Shown here one piece after another: positions 21,307-31,556 of a DNA stretch of 64,000 bases; positions within the stretch are counted from its first letter, which is position 1; each line of letters opens with the position of its first letter. Where the stretch lies: contig NZ_CP038852.1 in assembly GCF_012276695.1 (NCBI RefSeq), positions 248,001 through 312,000 of the forward strand. The letters are read 5' to 3'. Source of the DNA: Candidatus Pelagibacter giovannonii. GTDB lineage: Bacteria > Pseudomonadota > Alphaproteobacteria > Pelagibacterales > Pelagibacteraceae. A program made the translations under genes and the position numbers. Below the pieces are notes generated by a model. It saw only the letters and a list, made by a program, of their open reading frames with translations, searched no databases and was not told the DNA's origin.

Positions 21307-22481
21307 TATCTGTCGACCTCTCCAAAAACAATATCTAATGACCCTAAAACAGCAGGTACATCGGCTAACATGTGTCCTTTAATTAAATAATCCATTGCTT
21401 GTAGATGTGAAAAGCCTGGAGCTCTAATTTTACATTTGTAGGGTTTGCTAGTTCCATCAGAAATTAAATAAACACCAAATTCACCTTTCGGTGCTTCAAC
21501 AGCAGTATAAATTTCATCTTTGTCAACACGGTAACCTTCGGTAAATAATTTAAAGTGATGAATTAAAGCTTCCATAGATTGTTTAATATCTTTTTTAGGT
21601 GGAGGGCTAATTTTTCCATCTAATGATTTAATTGGTCCTTTTGTCATTTTAGCTAAACATTGTTTTATTATTGAAACACTTTCTCTCATTTCTTCAATTC
21701 TACATAAATATCTATCAAAACAATCTCCATTTTTTCCCACTGGAATTTTAAACTCTAATTGCTCATAACAGTCATAAGGTTGTGATTTTCTTAAATCCCA
21801 AGGAACACCTGATCCTCTAATCATAACTCCACTAAAAGAATAATCCAATGCATCTTCCTTAGTTACAATTCCTATATCAACATTTCGTTGCTTAAATATT
21901 CTATTATCAGTTAATAATGTTTCAAGATCATCTATTATTTTAGGAAATGACTCACAAAATTTACCTATATCTTCTTCAAGACCCATTGGTAAATCTTGAT
22001 GAACACCACCAGCTCTAAAATAATTGGCATGCAGTCTTGAGCCAGATGCTCTTTCATAAAAGGTCATTAATGTTTCACGCTCCTCAAAACCCCAAAGAGA
22101 TGGCGTTAAAGCACCAACATCAAGTGCTTGAGTTGTAACGTTTAATATATGGCTTAATATTCTTCCTATTTCACAAAACATTACTCTAATTAGTTGAGCT
22201 CGAATGGGAACATTTATCTTTAAAATTTTTTCTATAGCCAAAGCAAAAGCATGTTCTTGATTCATTGGCGCAACATAATCAAGTCTGTCAAAATAAGGGA
22301 CAGCTTGCATATACGTTTTATTTTCTATTAGTTTTTCAGTTCCTCTGTGAAGAAGTCCGATATGTGGATCAGCTTTTTCAACAACCTCCCCATCCAATTC
22401 TAAAATCAATCTTAAGACACCATGAGCCGCAGGGTGTTGAGGTCCAAAATTTAGATTTAATGTTTTAATTTTTTTTGTCAT
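21306..22481 (-). CDS. nuoD: NADH-quinone oxidoreductase subunit D
   Basis: This 49-kDa-type subunit lines the quinone site of complex I. I chose the Met at 22479-22481 ([20 protein letters not shown], 391 residues), because the family begins just before [11 protein letters not shown]; an upstream ATG adds 20 residues that lie within nuoC. The conserved [12 protein letters not shown] and [10 protein letters not shown]-like segments are present (here [13 protein letters not shown]). The protein ends in VFGEVDR as expected. It overlaps nuoC by 17 bases. Confidence 0.95.
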   Translation of the reverse strand: MTKKIKTLNLNFGPQHPAAHGVLRLILELDGEVVEKADPHIGLLHRGTEKLIENKTYMQAVPYFDRLDYVAPMNQEHAFALAIEKILKINVPIRAQLIRVMFCEIGRILSHILNVTTQALDVGALTPSLWGFEERETLMTFYERASGSRLHANYFRAGGVHQDLPMGLEEDIGKFCESFPKIIDDLETLLTDNRIFKQRNVDIGIVTKEDALDYSFSGVMIRGSGVPWDLRKSQPYDCYEQLEFKIPVGKNGDCFDRYLCRIEEMRESVSIIKQCLAKMTKGPIKSLDGKISPPPKKDIKQSMEALIHHFKLFTEGYRVDKDEIYTAVEAPKGEFGVYLISDGTSKPYKCKIRAPGFSHLQAMDYLIKGHMLADVPAVLGSLDIVFGEVDR

Positions 22482-23073
22482 TTTCAAGGTCAGTTTGATC
22501 TTTAATATATTTGGTTCCGTCCCACGGACTTTCGTAATCAAAATTTCTATAATTTTGTTCTAACTTAACTGGTTCACTGATAACTTTTTTTTGGTCTTCG
22601 CTATACCTAACTTCAGTATGACCAGTTAAAGGAAAATCTTTTCTTAAAGGGTGTCCTTCAAAACCATAATCAGTGAGTATTCTTCTCATATCTGGATGAT
22701 CTTTAAATTTAACACCATACATATCAAAAACTTCTCTCTCCATCCAATTTGCTGCAGGATAAATGGGTGTTAATGAAGATATAACTTCATTTTCACTTAT
22801 TAAATAACTTAAAATAATTCTTTGATTAAACTCGTGACTTAAAAATAAGTACACAACTTTAAAACGTTGAGCATTTTCAGGATAGTCGACAACAGTAATA
22901 TCAATTAACTGCCTAAATTTTGTATTTTCATTACTTTTTATAAATAGCGTAACATCTAACAAGTTTTCATTATCAATATCAATATATAGCTGCTCATGTT
23001 TAATCTCAGTTTTTTTAATCTTTGTTGTAAGCTCTGAGTTAATTTTTTTTTCAAGATCTATTAAGTTTTTCAT
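22465..23073 (-). CDS. nuoC: NADH-quinone oxidoreductase subunit C
   Basis: This 30-kDa-type peripheral subunit of complex I has 202 residues. The family signature is clear: [20 protein letters not shown], followed by [20 protein letters not shown]. The C-terminal region with [20 protein letters not shown] is typical of alphaproteobacteria. It starts 5 bases after nuoB and overlaps nuoD by 17. Confidence 0.96.
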   Translation of the reverse strand: MKNLIDLEKKINSELTTKIKKTEIKHEQLYIDIDNENLLDVTLFIKSNENTKFRQLIDITVVDYPENAQRFKVVYLFLSHEFNQRIILSYLISENEVISSLTPIYPAANWMEREVFDMYGVKFKDHPDMRRILTDYGFEGHPLRKDFPLTGHTEVRYSEDQKKVISEPVKLEQNYRNFDYESPWDGTKYIKDQTDLENDKKN

Positions 23074-23078
23074 ATAAA

Positions 23079-23600
23079 TTATCTTTCAAAAGATCCTTTG
23101 TTTCTAATTTTTTTTTGTAACTGCATAATCCCATAAAGTAATGATTCAGCAGATGGAGGACAGCCTGGTACATAAATATCTACAGGAACTATTTTATCAC
23201 AGCCACGAACTACAGAATAAGAGTAGTGGTAATAACCACCACCATTTGCACAACTTCCCATCGAAATAACATATCTCGGTTCAGGCATTTGATCATAAAC
23301 CTTTCTTAACGCCGGTGCCATTTTATTGGTTAAGGTTCCAGCTACAATCATAACATCAGATTGTCTTGGTGAGCCTCTTGGTGCAGCGCCAAATCTTTCT
23401 AGATCATATCTAGGCATTGCTGTTTGCATCATTTCAACAGCACAACAAGCTAAACCAAAAGTCATCCAGTGTAATGAACCAGCTCTTGACCAATTTATTA
23501 AATTATCAAGAGATGTTGTTATAAAACCATTTTTACTAAAATCTTCAGCAAGTTTCTTAAATTCTTCAGGAATTTCTTTATTATTATTTTCTAGGTTCAT
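23079..23600 (-). CDS. nuoB: NADH-quinone oxidoreductase subunit B
   Basis: This subunit carries cluster N2, the last iron-sulfur centre before quinone. The 173 residues include [12 protein letters not shown] with the paired cysteines, [20 protein letters not shown] and VPGCPPSAE, giving all four cluster ligands. It follows nuoA after 11 bases. Confidence 0.97.
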   Translation of the reverse strand: MNLENNNKEIPEEFKKLAEDFSKNGFITTSLDNLINWSRAGSLHWMTFGLACCAVEMMQTAMPRYDLERFGAAPRGSPRQSDVMIVAGTLTNKMAPALRKVYDQMPEPRYVISMGSCANGGGYYHYSYSVVRGCDKIVPVDIYVPGCPPSAESLLYGIMQLQKKIRNKGSFER

Positions 23601-23611
23601 AATTTAAAATT

Positions 23612-23980
23612 TTATTCCCAATCTAGTGCACCTTTTTTCCATTCATAAATAAAACCAATTGTAAGAATAAACAAAAAGATCATCATTGAAATAAAACCAA
23701 GACCTCCAATATTACCTAAAGATATTGCCCAAGGAAAAAGGAAAGCTATCTCTAAATCAAATATTATAAATAGAATTGCCACTAAATAAAACCTTACATC
23801 AAATTCCATTCTGGAATCTTCAAATGGTTCAAAACCACATTCGTATGCAGATAATTTTTCAGGATCTGGGTGTTTAGGTGATAGTATTAAATTTACAACA
23901 ACAAAAGCGCAACTCAGCCCAAGTGCAATAATCAAAAATATAATAATTGGTAAGTAATCTTTTAAAAATTCTGAAAGCAT
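23612..23980 (-). CDS. nuoA: NADH-quinone oxidoreductase subunit A
   Basis: This is the first gene of the complex I operon and a 122-residue membrane subunit with three transmembrane segments. The [21 protein letters not shown] loop region and the [12 protein letters not shown] segment are the NuoA signature. It lies about 90 bases downstream of tRNA-Asp on the same strand. That gap holds a weak hairpin, and it is the most likely place for the operon promoter, though I see no convincing promoter boxes. Confidence 0.96.
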   Translation of the reverse strand: MLSEFLKDYLPIIIFLIIALGLSCAFVVVNLILSPKHPDPEKLSAYECGFEPFEDSRMEFDVRFYLVAILFIIFDLEIAFLFPWAISLGNIGGLGFISMMIFLFILTIGFIYEWKKGALDWE

Positions 23981-24047
23981 TTGAGTCTATATAGCAGTTT
24001 TTATATCATGTTGAAGGGTACTTACGTCACATTTTAAATAATATAAA

Positions 24048-24062
24048 CCTTAAATATTAAGG
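24048..24062 (-). terminator. Weak hairpin after tRNA-Asp, possible terminator
   Basis: Six base pairs (CCTTAA with TTAAGG) close a three-base loop directly downstream of tRNA-Asp. On the minus strand they are followed by the U-rich stretch TTTATATTATT. The stem is AT-rich and the U-tract broken, so termination would be partial. It could separate the tRNAs from nuoA or mark the 3' processing zone. Confidence 0.4.
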
Positions 24063-24067
24063 AAAAG

Positions 24068-24144
24068 TGGCGGGAGTGAAGGGACTCGAACCCTCGACCT
24101 ATCGCGTGACAGGCGATCGCTCTAACCAACTGAGCTACACCCCC
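24068..24144 (-). tRNA. tRNA-Asp (anticodon GTC)
   Basis: The sequence folds as a full cloverleaf: acceptor stem GGGGGTG/CACTCCC with one G-U pair, D arm AGCTCAGTTGGTTAGAGC, anticodon loop with GTC, and T arm with GGTTCGAACCC. CCA is encoded at 24068-24070. It lies 13 bases downstream of tRNA-Val and is probably processed from the same transcript. Confidence 0.97.
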
Positions 24145-24157
24145 ACTTTAGTTGTTT

Positions 24158-24233
24158 TGGTGGGCAGTAAAGGACTCGAACCTTTGACCCCCTCGGTGTA
24201 AACGAGATGCTCTACCAACTGAGCTAACCGCCC
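24158..24233 (-). tRNA. tRNA-Val (anticodon TAC)
   Basis: This is a complete cloverleaf with acceptor stem GGGCGGT/ACTGCCC, D arm AGCTCAGTTGGTAGAGC, anticodon stem-loop CTCGTTTACACCGAG with TAC, and T arm GGTTCGAGTCC. CCA is encoded at 24158-24160. It is located 49 bases downstream of lon. Confidence 0.97.
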
Positions 24234-24282
24234 AAAACAAGCGCTACTATTACATCAACGATTGGATAATGTAAATTGGTAA

Positions 24283-26664
24283 TTATTGAATACTGGCTTG
24301 AGATTTATCACCAGATTGAGAAATTTTTTCAACCTCAACCCATTCAACTCTTTTTAACTCTTTAGTTAAAGCTATTTTTAATACTTCATCAGCATGCTCA
24401 ACTGGAGTAATTTTTATATCATCAATAATTTTCTTAGGCATATCAACAAGATCTTTTTCATTTTCCTTAGGAATTATAACTTGTTTTATTCCAGCTCTGT
24501 GTGCTGCTAATAGTTTTTCTTTTAATCCACCAATTGGTAATACTTGACCTGTTAATGTCACCTCACCAGTCATTGCAACATCTCTTCTGACAGGATTATT
24601 GGTAATTGCAGAAACTATTGATGTAACCATTCCAATGCCTGCTGACGGTCCATCTTTAGGTGTTGCTCCTTCTGGAACATGAATATGAAAATCTTTTTTT
24701 TCAAACAAAGGAGGAATAATTCCATAATCTAAACTTTTTGATCTGATGAAAGATTTTGCAGCCTTGATGGACTCTTGCATTACATCACCTAGTTTTCCCG
24801 TAATTTGCATTCTGCCTTTTCCTGGCATTATAACAGTTTCAATTTTAAGAATTTCCCCACCGTATTCAGTCCACGCCAAACCTGTGACAACACCAATTTT
24901 ATCTTCACTTTCAAGTTCACCAAATTTAAATTTTTGAATCCCTAAATAATCTGGTAAATTTTTTAAATCAATTTTAACTTCTTTCTCTTCACCAGAGACT
25001 ACTTTCTTAACAACTTTCCTAGCTACTTTTGAAATTTCTCTTTCTAGGTTTCTTACACCAGATTCCTTTGTATAACTTTGGATAATTTCTTTAATAATAT
25101 CCTCAGATAAAGTCATTTCATTTTCTTTAACTCCATTATCTTTAACTTGCTTAGGAAGTAGATACTTATTTGCAATATTAATCTTTTCATCTTCCGTGTA
25201 ACCAGCCAATCTAATTACTTCCATTCTATCTAATAATGGGGGTAGAATATTTAAAGTATTAGCTGTAGTTACAAACATCACGTCAGATAAATCATAATCA
25301 ACTTCTAGATAGTGATCGTTAAATGTAGCATTTTGTTCTGGATCTAATGCTTCTAATAAAGCAGAAGATGGATCACCTCTGTAATCATTTCCAATTTTAT
25401 CTATTTCATCAAGGAGAATAAGTGGATTTTTTGTACCTGCTTTTTTCATCATTTGAATAATTTTACCAGGTAAAGAACCAATATAAGTTCTTCTATGACC
25501 TCTTATTTCAGCTTCATCTCTCATACCACCAACAGAAACTCTTACAAACTCTCTATTAGTAGCTTTCGCAATAGATTTTCCTAATGATGTTTTGCCAACA
25601 CCAGGAGGACCAACTAAGCATAAAATTGGGCCTTTAATTTTATCCATTCTTTTTTGGACTGCTAAAAATTCAATAATTCTTTCTTTAACTTTTTCTAAAC
25701 CAAAATGATCCGCATCAAGAACAGAAAGTGCTTTCTTAAGATCAATATCGACCTGATCTTTTTTATACCAAGGTAAATCTGTCATCCAGTCAAGATAATT
25801 TCTGACAACAGTAGCCTCTGCAGACATAGGACTCATGTTTTTTAATTTTTTAAGCTCAGCCATACATTTCTTCTCAACATCTTTTGGCATTTTTGCCTTA
25901 ATAATTAATTTATTTAAACTTGAAGTCTCATCTTTTCCATCTTCAATTTCACCTAATTCTTTTTGAATAGCTTTAAGTTGTTCATTTAAATAATATTCTC
26001 TTTGAGTTTTTTCCATTTGAGTTTTAACTCTACCTCTAATTCTTTTCTCAACTCCAATAATACTAGTTTCATTCTCCATTATTTTAATTATAGAATTAAG
26101 TCTTTTCTTAACATCTATAGTTTCAAAAATTTGCTGCTTCTCTGAAATAGTAGCTGTTAGGTGAGACGCAATATTATCAGCGATATGTGATGCGTCAGTT
26201 AATTTCTTAATGTTATTAATCGTTTCACTTGATATTTTTTTATTAATTGAAGTTAGTTTTTCCAATCTTCTTACTGCAGTCATTGCCAGTGGTAATAAAT
26301 CTTCATCTTTGATTACCACATCATGATGATGAGCATATTCACAAATAATAAATTTTTCATTATCTTTAAAATTTAAGATTTTTACTCTTTTACTTCCTTC
26401 AACTAAAACTTTTACTGTGCCATCTGGTAATTTTAATAATTGTAAAATATTACCTTCACAACCATACATAAAAACATCAGTTTTTTTTGGATCGTCTATT
26501 TCTGAATTTTTTTGAGTAACTAGGACAATTTTTTTGTCCTTTTTCATAACTTCATTTAAGGCAGCAATAGATTTATCTCTACCTACAAACAAGGGAATAA
26601 CCATGTTCGGAAATACAACAATATCCCTTAACGGCAATAAAGGTTTTTCAATTTTAACATCCAT
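24283..26664 (-). CDS. lon: ATP-dependent protease Lon
   Basis: This cytoplasmic AAA+ serine protease degrades misfolded and regulatory proteins. The 793 residues comprise an N-terminal substrate-binding domain starting with [20 protein letters not shown], Walker A GPPGVGKT at 352-359, Walker B near [10 protein letters not shown] at 416-425, and a protease domain with the catalytic DGPSAG (Ser674) and [10 protein letters not shown] (Lys717). It lies 62 bases after clpX in the tig-clpP-clpX-lon series. No hupB gene follows, although hupB often comes after lon in other proteobacteria. Confidence 0.97.
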   Translation of the reverse strand: MDVKIEKPLLPLRDIVVFPNMVIPLFVGRDKSIAALNEVMKKDKKIVLVTQKNSEIDDPKKTDVFMYGCEGNILQLLKLPDGTVKVLVEGSKRVKILNFKDNEKFIICEYAHHHDVVIKDEDLLPLAMTAVRRLEKLTSINKKISSETINNIKKLTDASHIADNIASHLTATISEKQQIFETIDVKKRLNSIIKIMENETSIIGVEKRIRGRVKTQMEKTQREYYLNEQLKAIQKELGEIEDGKDETSSLNKLIIKAKMPKDVEKKCMAELKKLKNMSPMSAEATVVRNYLDWMTDLPWYKKDQVDIDLKKALSVLDADHFGLEKVKERIIEFLAVQKRMDKIKGPILCLVGPPGVGKTSLGKSIAKATNREFVRVSVGGMRDEAEIRGHRRTYIGSLPGKIIQMMKKAGTKNPLILLDEIDKIGNDYRGDPSSALLEALDPEQNATFNDHYLEVDYDLSDVMFVTTANTLNILPPLLDRMEVIRLAGYTEDEKINIANKYLLPKQVKDNGVKENEMTLSEDIIKEIIQSYTKESGVRNLEREISKVARKVVKKVVSGEEKEVKIDLKNLPDYLGIQKFKFGELESEDKIGVVTGLAWTEYGGEILKIETVIMPGKGRMQITGKLGDVMQESIKAAKSFIRSKSLDYGIIPPLFEKKDFHIHVPEGATPKDGPSAGIGMVTSIVSAITNNPVRRDVAMTGEVTLTGQVLPIGGLKEKLLAAHRAGIKQVIIPKENEKDLVDMPKKIIDDIKITPVEHADEVLKIALTKELKRVEWVEVEKISQSGDKSQASIQ

Positions 26665-26726
26665 GATCTAAATATGGATATTATATATTATATTGCAATA
26701 GCTATTTATTACTTATTAACGTGAAA

Positions 26727-27995
26727 TTAAGCAGCTGAAGTTTTGTCAGTCTTAGTTTTGCTACTATTTTTTGAATGAACAATGATTGGTTGAGATAGGC
26801 CTTTGGCCGCACTCGCATCTACAATAACTTCTTCCACATTATCTTGACTTGGAAGATCGTACATTGTTTTTAATAAAATATTTTCTAAGATTGATCTAAG
26901 GCCTCTAGCCCCAGTTTTCTTGTTAATTGCTTTTTGTGCAATCTCTTTAACTGCATTTTCCTTAAAGCTTAACTTGGCTCCATCTAGTTTAAATAATTCT
27001 TGGTATTGCTTAATTAATGAGTTTTTTGGTTCTTGTAGTATTTTAACTAAAGATTTCTCATCAAGGTCTTCTAATGTTGCTATCATTGGAAGTCTCCCAA
27101 TAAACTCAGGGATCAAACCATATTTTAACAAATCTTCAGGTTCTAAAGTTTTCATCCACTCACCTGTTTTTTTATCATCTGTTTTTTTAACATTTGCACC
27201 AAATCCAATCGATGTACCTTTGTCTCTTTGAGATATAATTTTATCTAAGCCAGCGAATGCCCCTCCGCATATAAACAAGATGTTAGTAGTGTCTACTTGT
27301 AAGAATTCTTGCTGTGGATGTTTTCTTCCTCCTTGAGGTGGAACGCTAGCTACTGTGCCTTCCATGATTTTTAATAATGCTTGTTGTACACCCTCTCCAG
27401 ATACATCTCTTGTAATAGATGGATTTTCTGACTTTCTGCTAATCTTATCAACTTCATCTATATATACAATTCCACGTTGTGCTTTTTCAACATTATAATC
27501 AGCAGCTTGTAATAATTTTAAAATTATATTTTCAACATCTTCACCAACATAACCAGCCTCTGTTAAAGTAGTTGCATCTGCCATTGTGAAGGGAACATCA
27601 AGAATTCTTGCTAGTGTTTGAGCTAATAAAGTTTTTCCACAACCGGTTGGTCCCACTAAAAGAATATTTGATTTTGAAAGTTCAACTGTTTTACTTGTTT
27701 TAGTTTCATAATTAAGTCTTTTATAGTGATTATGAACAGCTACTGATAAAACTTTTTTTGCATGAGGTTGACCAATAACATAATCATCTAATACTGTACA
27801 AATTTCTTTTGGTGGTGGTAACCCATCTTGATGCTTAACAAATGTATCTTTACTTTCTTCTTTGATAATATCCATACATAGTTCAACACATTCATCACAT
27901 ATAAATACAGTTGGACCCGCAATAAGCTTTCTAACCTCATGTTGGCTCTTGCCACAAAAAGAACAGTAAAGAATATTTTTATTATTTGTTGTCAT
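26727..27995 (-). CDS. clpX: ATP-dependent Clp protease ATP-binding subunit ClpX
   Basis: This AAA+ unfoldase feeds substrates to ClpP. The 422-residue protein has an N-terminal zinc-binding domain with Cys11, Cys14, Cys33 and Cys36, Walker A GPTGCGKT at 115-122, Walker [11 protein letters not shown] and the sensor/arginine region near RGLRSILE. The pore-loop GYVGED segment is present. It follows clpP after 91 bases on the same strand. The length equals that of typical ClpX. Confidence 0.97.
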   Translation of the reverse strand: MTTNNKNILYCSFCGKSQHEVRKLIAGPTVFICDECVELCMDIIKEESKDTFVKHQDGLPPPKEICTVLDDYVIGQPHAKKVLSVAVHNHYKRLNYETKTSKTVELSKSNILLVGPTGCGKTLLAQTLARILDVPFTMADATTLTEAGYVGEDVENIILKLLQAADYNVEKAQRGIVYIDEVDKISRKSENPSITRDVSGEGVQQALLKIMEGTVASVPPQGGRKHPQQEFLQVDTTNILFICGGAFAGLDKIISQRDKGTSIGFGANVKKTDDKKTGEWMKTLEPEDLLKYGLIPEFIGRLPMIATLEDLDEKSLVKILQEPKNSLIKQYQELFKLDGAKLSFKENAVKEIAQKAINKKTGARGLRSILENILLKTMYDLPSQDNVEEVIVDASAAKGLSQPIIVHSKNSSKTKTDKTSAA

Positions 27996-28086
27996 ATAAT
28001 TTATAAACGAATCAATTGAATTACTTTAATATAGATGACTCATATTAATCAAGTATCAGTTTAGTGGGGTGTCAAAATGTTGTGTA

Positions 28087-28698
28087 TTAAGATCTGTTTT
28101 CAACTACATTGTCAATCAAACCAAACTCTTTTGCAACATTTGGAGTCATAAAATTATCACGTTCTAGTGCTTTCTTAACATCATCAATAGATTTTCCAGT
28201 ATGCTTTGAGTAAATCTCATTAAGTCTCTTTTTCAAGGCCATAACTTCATTTGCATGAATTTCAATATCAGTAGCCTGCCCCTGATAACCAGCAGAAGGT
28301 TGATGAACCATAATTCTAGAGTTTGGCAAAGAAAATCTTTTACCTTTTTTGCCCGCAGATAACAAAAATGAACCCATTGATGCAGCTTGACCGATACATA
28401 ATGTTGAAATATCTGGTTTAATGTATTGCATAGTGTCATAGATTCCAAGACCTGCAGTCACAAGTCCTCCAGGGCTATTAATATATAAATTAATTTCTTT
28501 TTTTGGATCCTCAGACTCTAAAAATAAAAGTTGTGCCGTAACTAGAGATGCTACGTTATCATTTATTGGTCCTACTAAAAAAATAATTCTCTCTTTAAGA
28601 AGTCTTGAATAAATATCATAAGCTCTCTCACCTTTGTTTGATTGTTCAACAACCATCGGTACAAGAGTGTTCATTTGATCTAATAAATTTGTTGTCAT
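28087..28698 (-). CDS. clpP: ATP-dependent Clp protease proteolytic subunit
   Basis: This is the serine peptidase subunit of ClpXP, 203 residues. The catalytic serine is Ser107 in GQAASMGS and the catalytic histidine is His132 in MVHQPSAG; the INSPGG segment of the oxyanion region is at about 74-79. It follows the trigger factor gene after 31 bases and precedes clpX. Confidence 0.97.
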   Translation of the reverse strand: MTTNLLDQMNTLVPMVVEQSNKGERAYDIYSRLLKERIIFLVGPINDNVASLVTAQLLFLESEDPKKEINLYINSPGGLVTAGLGIYDTMQYIKPDISTLCIGQAASMGSFLLSAGKKGKRFSLPNSRIMVHQPSAGYQGQATDIEIHANEVMALKKRLNEIYSKHTGKSIDDVKKALERDNFMTPNVAKEFGLIDNVVENRS

Positions 28699-28729
28699 AA
28701 GTTGATTCTTTTACTTATACAACTTGTGA

Positions 28730-30190
28730 TTACTTTTTACTAACTTTTTTTGCAGGAGTTTTTTTAGATCCTGAAGGCTTTAGTTTTTTTTCAGTTTTAG
28801 CAGGCTCAGAGGCTTTTTTTGCAGTAGGTTTTTTAGATGAAGAAGGTTTTGACCTTTTTTCTTCAGGTTGATCGTGATCATGTTCGTGATTATGGTCTTG
28901 CTTTTGATGTTCTTTTAAAATCTTTTCAGCTTCTTCTTTACTAATCTCTTTTTTAGATGGTTTTGCTTTAGTTTTTATTAGATCAATAATTTTTTCTTCA
29001 TACACAGTTCCTCTTAAACTGGCTAATGCTGATGGATTTTTTTGATAAAACTCCATTACCATCTTTTCTTGTCCTGGCATCATTCTTAATTGTTTTTGAA
29101 CTTCAGTCTGAACTTCTTGTTCAGTAACTTTAACTTTATTCTGTTCGCCAAATTCATTTAAAATTAATCCAACCTTAATTCTTTTTTTGGCAATTTTTTC
29201 AAAGTTTTTTCTGTTTTTTTTAAAATCTTCTTCTGTCATACCTTGTGCTAAAATTTTAACCTCTTCTTCAATTAAATTTTCCGGAATTTCATCAACCTTA
29301 AAGTTTTCAATTTCCTTCAAGATTTGAGTTTTAGCCAATTTATCTAGAGAATTTTTATACTCATCATTGATCTGTTTGCTAACCAATGTTTTTAGGTCAG
29401 CAAGATCTTTTGCACCTAAATTTTTAGCAAAAACATCATCTATTTTTACTTCTTCTGATTTTTTAACCTCTATAATTTTACAAATAAAATTAGCTTTCTT
29501 ATTTGCGTATTCTTTTTGTGGATAATTTTCAGGAAGTGTAACATCGACAGATTTTTCATCATTTTTTTTAACACCAGTTAGCTGCTTGTCAAAGCCCTTA
29601 ATAAATAAATCCTTACCTAAAATTAATTGTGTGTTTTTTCCTTCACCACCCTTAAAATCTTTTCCATCAATTGTTGCTTTGTAGTCAAATATAACTAAAT
29701 TTTCATCTACTGCCTTAACATCAGCTGCTACTTCTTTAAAATTATTTTGACTTTTTGCTATTTCTTTAATTCTTTTATCAGTTTCTTTTGCATCAATTTT
29801 AACTGAATATTCATCAAATTTAATATTTTCAACAGACTTAAGTTCGACTTTTGGAAGTTCTGTCACTGACATTACATATTCAAGATCTTTATCTTCACCA
29901 TAAGTTTTAAGATCAAGTTTGGGTTGTCCGGCTGGCTTAATTTTATTATCTTCTAAAGCTTTAACTGAAGTATCTTTAAGAACTTTATCAAGAAGTTCAC
30001 TAAAAATTGCCTGACCAAATTGTCTTTTTAAAATCTCTTTAGGGACTTTTCCTGGTCTAAAACCTTTTAAGTTAACAGTCTTTTTAATTTCTTCATATTT
30101 TTCATCCATATAAGAATTCATAGTTTTTTTATCTATGAAAACTTTAATATCTTTATTTAAACCTTTTTTATTTTCTACTGTAACTTTCAT
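28730..30190 (-). CDS. tig: Trigger factor with lysine-rich, repeat-containing C-terminal tail
   Basis: This ribosome-associated chaperone and peptidyl-prolyl isomerase folds nascent proteins. The N-terminal ribosome-binding motif GFRPGKVP is at about residues 41-48. A PPIase domain follows (FDYKATIDGKDFKGGEGKN region) and then the helical chaperone domain. The last 55 residues are unusual. A His/Asp run (DHNHEHDHDQ, from residue 432) leads into a Lys/Ser/Pro/Ala tail holding two copies of a 14-residue unit (448-461 and 471-484, KPS-S/G-SKK pattern), similar in composition to histone H1-like proteins. It lies directly downstream of tRNA-Leu and upstream of clpP. Confidence 0.95.
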   Translation of the reverse strand: MKVTVENKKGLNKDIKVFIDKKTMNSYMDEKYEEIKKTVNLKGFRPGKVPKEILKRQFGQAIFSELLDKVLKDTSVKALEDNKIKPAGQPKLDLKTYGEDKDLEYVMSVTELPKVELKSVENIKFDEYSVKIDAKETDKRIKEIAKSQNNFKEVAADVKAVDENLVIFDYKATIDGKDFKGGEGKNTQLILGKDLFIKGFDKQLTGVKKNDEKSVDVTLPENYPQKEYANKKANFICKIIEVKKSEEVKIDDVFAKNLGAKDLADLKTLVSKQINDEYKNSLDKLAKTQILKEIENFKVDEIPENLIEEEVKILAQGMTEEDFKKNRKNFEKIAKKRIKVGLILNEFGEQNKVKVTEQEVQTEVQKQLRMMPGQEKMVMEFYQKNPSALASLRGTVYEEKIIDLIKTKAKPSKKEISKEEAEKILKEHQKQDHNHEHDHDQPEEKRSKPSSSKKPTAKKASEPAKTEKKLKPSGSKKTPAKKVSKK

Positions 30191-30206
30191 AATTTTCTAA
30201 ACTTGT

Positions 30207-30291
30207 TGGTAGGCGAAAAAGGACTCGAACCTTCACATCTTTCAATACTGGTTCCTAAGACCAGCGCGTCTACCAATTCCGCCATTCGCCC
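30207..30291 (-). tRNA. tRNA-Leu (anticodon TAG)
   Basis: This class II tRNA has a long variable arm. The acceptor stem is GGGCGAA/TTCGCCT (first pair G-U), the D arm has GGCGGAATTGGTAGACGC, the anticodon stem-loop is CTGGTCTTAGGAACCAG with TAG, and the T arm has GGTTCGAGTCC. CCA is encoded at 30207-30209. It ends 16 bases before tig, so the two may share a primary transcript. Confidence 0.96.
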
Positions 30292-30390
30292 ACAATTCTT
30301 GTGGCTTTATATAGGATAGATTCTATTTGTCCAATGACAATAATTATGAAATATAATAATATTCATTATATTTACTAAAAATTTAAAAAA

Positions 30391-30639
30391 ATGATTATTT
30401 CTCCATGTATAAGCATATGTAAAACAGATCCTAAAACTGGATACTGCTACGGTTGTGGCAAAAATAATGATGAAAAAAAGATGTGGAAATTGGTAGGAAC
30501 ATCAGAGGAATGGAAAAAATATAATCTAATAACTATTCAATCAAGACTGGAAGGCTGGCAATTAGAAAGTTTTAAAGACTCTTATAATCATAAAATTAAA
30601 AATGGAATTTCTCTTTATAAAAAAAATTTGATAAAATGA
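30391..30639 (+). CDS. DUF1289 family protein
   Basis: This is a cysteine-containing protein of 82 residues. The segment SPCISICKTDPKTGYCYGCG near the N-terminus matches the DUF1289 pattern, with four cysteines that could bind iron-sulfur or zinc, followed by a conserved Trp (KKMWKL). The rest is a basic helical tail. It is divergent from tRNA-Leu and shares an ATGA overlap with the small membrane gene downstream. The biochemical role of the family is unknown. Confidence 0.85.
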   Translation: MIISPCISICKTDPKTGYCYGCGKNNDEKKMWKLVGTSEEWKKYNLITIQSRLEGWQLESFKDSYNHKIKNGISLYKKNLIK

Positions 30640-30812
30640 ATAAAACAATATTAGTTACATTAATTTATATTATTGGTGTCTTAATTGGTGCTTTTTTCTT
30701 CAAAGTTTGGGGTGCAGAAACAACATTTATAAAAACTATTTCAATATTTTTATGGACAATAATTTTTTTAATTGCACTATTTTATGCAGACAAGCATGAG
30801 AGAAAAAATTAA
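30636..30812 (+). CDS. Small two-helix membrane protein, 58 residues, function unknown
   Basis: The ATG at 30636 overlaps the stop of the DUF1289 gene in an ATGA arrangement, strong support for translational coupling and for this being a real gene. The product starts MNKTILVTLIYIIGVLIGAF and has two hydrophobic helices (about residues 5-23 and 33-50) joined by a short loop with KVWGAETTF, ending in the charged tail ADKHERKN. I do not recognise the family. Its stop codon overlaps the stop of the opposite-strand small gene within a shared TTAA. Confidence 0.65.
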   Translation: MNKTILVTLIYIIGVLIGAFFFKVWGAETTFIKTISIFLWTIIFLIALFYADKHERKN

Positions 30813-30955
30813 GATTTTTTATTAACAGTATTTTTCTTATTTAGTTTATTAATTAAATTTATTTTTTTTGATCCAAACTTACTGTTTGTAATATTACTTC
30901 GATGTTTTGCAAAAGCTTGCTTTTGAGCTAACTTCATTGCTTTTTTTGATGACAT
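30809..30955 (-). CDS. Small highly basic protein, 48 residues, function unknown
   Basis: The product begins MSSKKAMKLAQKQAFAKHRS and continues with a Lys/Asn-rich tail. It has about 15 lysines, one arginine and one histidine in 48 residues and almost no acidic residues, as in ribosome- or nucleic-acid-associated peptides. The ATG is at 30953-30955. The gene is followed upstream by the secreted histidine phosphatase gene on the same strand, 38 bases away. The composition may simply reflect AT-rich DNA, so I am only moderately sure it is expressed. Confidence 0.5.
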   Translation of the reverse strand: MSSKKAMKLAQKQAFAKHRSNITNSKFGSKKINLINKLNKKNTVNKKS

Positions 30956-30993
30956 AATACCTATTCTATATTTTATTATAAAGAAATATAGTT

Positions 30994-31554
30994 TTAATTA
31001 TTGCTTGTATTTATACTGGCTAGAATATTAAAATTTTTATCCGTTATTACAATCTCACCTGAAGAAGTAGACACATTTAAAATTTCTGAGATTACAACAT
31101 AATGTGTTACTAAGATTAGGTTTTTTTTTCCTTCCCATTTTATTATATAATCTTTTAATTCTTTTATCTGCTTATCTTTATTATGAGCAAACTTTTGACT
31201 AAAAAATGAATTTAAGAAACTTTTAGTTTCATGATTGATAAAAGCATATTTTGATGTTTCTTTACATCTGCACCATTCGCTAGATAAAACTTTATCAATT
31301 TTTATATTATGTTCTTTGAAAAACTTACCTATCCGCTTTGATTGAGCAATACCTTCGAAATTTAAATTACGTTGTGAGGCACAGTTTGATATATCAAATC
31401 CATCAGGATCGCCTCCACCTGGTGCATATGCATGCCTTATAAATATTATCTTTCCATCATCACTGAATATATTTTGAAGATCATTTGCTGAAATAACTTT
31501 AAAAGATACATTGAAAGATATAAGCAAGAGTAAAGTAATTTTAATTATTCTCAT
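30994..31554 (-). CDS. Exported histidine phosphatase family protein
   Basis: This 186-residue protein has an N-terminal signal peptide (hydrophobic residues about 5-20, ending near VISA) and a phosphoglycerate-mutase-like histidine phosphatase domain. The catalytic RHA motif is in KIIFIRHAYAPGGGDPDGF (about residues 36-54), a conserved Arg is in SSEWCRCKET, and the second catalytic His is in ILVTHYVVISE. The export signal points to a periplasmic phosphatase, perhaps acting on a phosphate ester nutrient or lipid-linked phosphate; the substrate cannot be told. Its start codon is only 2 bases from the divergent uracil-DNA glycosylase start. Confidence 0.8.
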   Translation of the reverse strand: MRIIKITLLLLISFNVSFKVISANDLQNIFSDDGKIIFIRHAYAPGGGDPDGFDISNCASQRNLNFEGIAQSKRIGKFFKEHNIKIDKVLSSEWCRCKETSKYAFINHETKSFLNSFFSQKFAHNKDKQIKELKDYIIKWEGKKNLILVTHYVVISEILNVSTSSGEIVITDKNFNILASINTSNN

Positions 31555-31556
31555 AA

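Noticed and set aside
24250-24274. TTACAT/ATGTAA inverted repeat between lon and tRNA-Val as a lon terminator
   Set aside because: Only six AT-rich pairs around a 13-base loop, and no U-tract follows on the minus strand.
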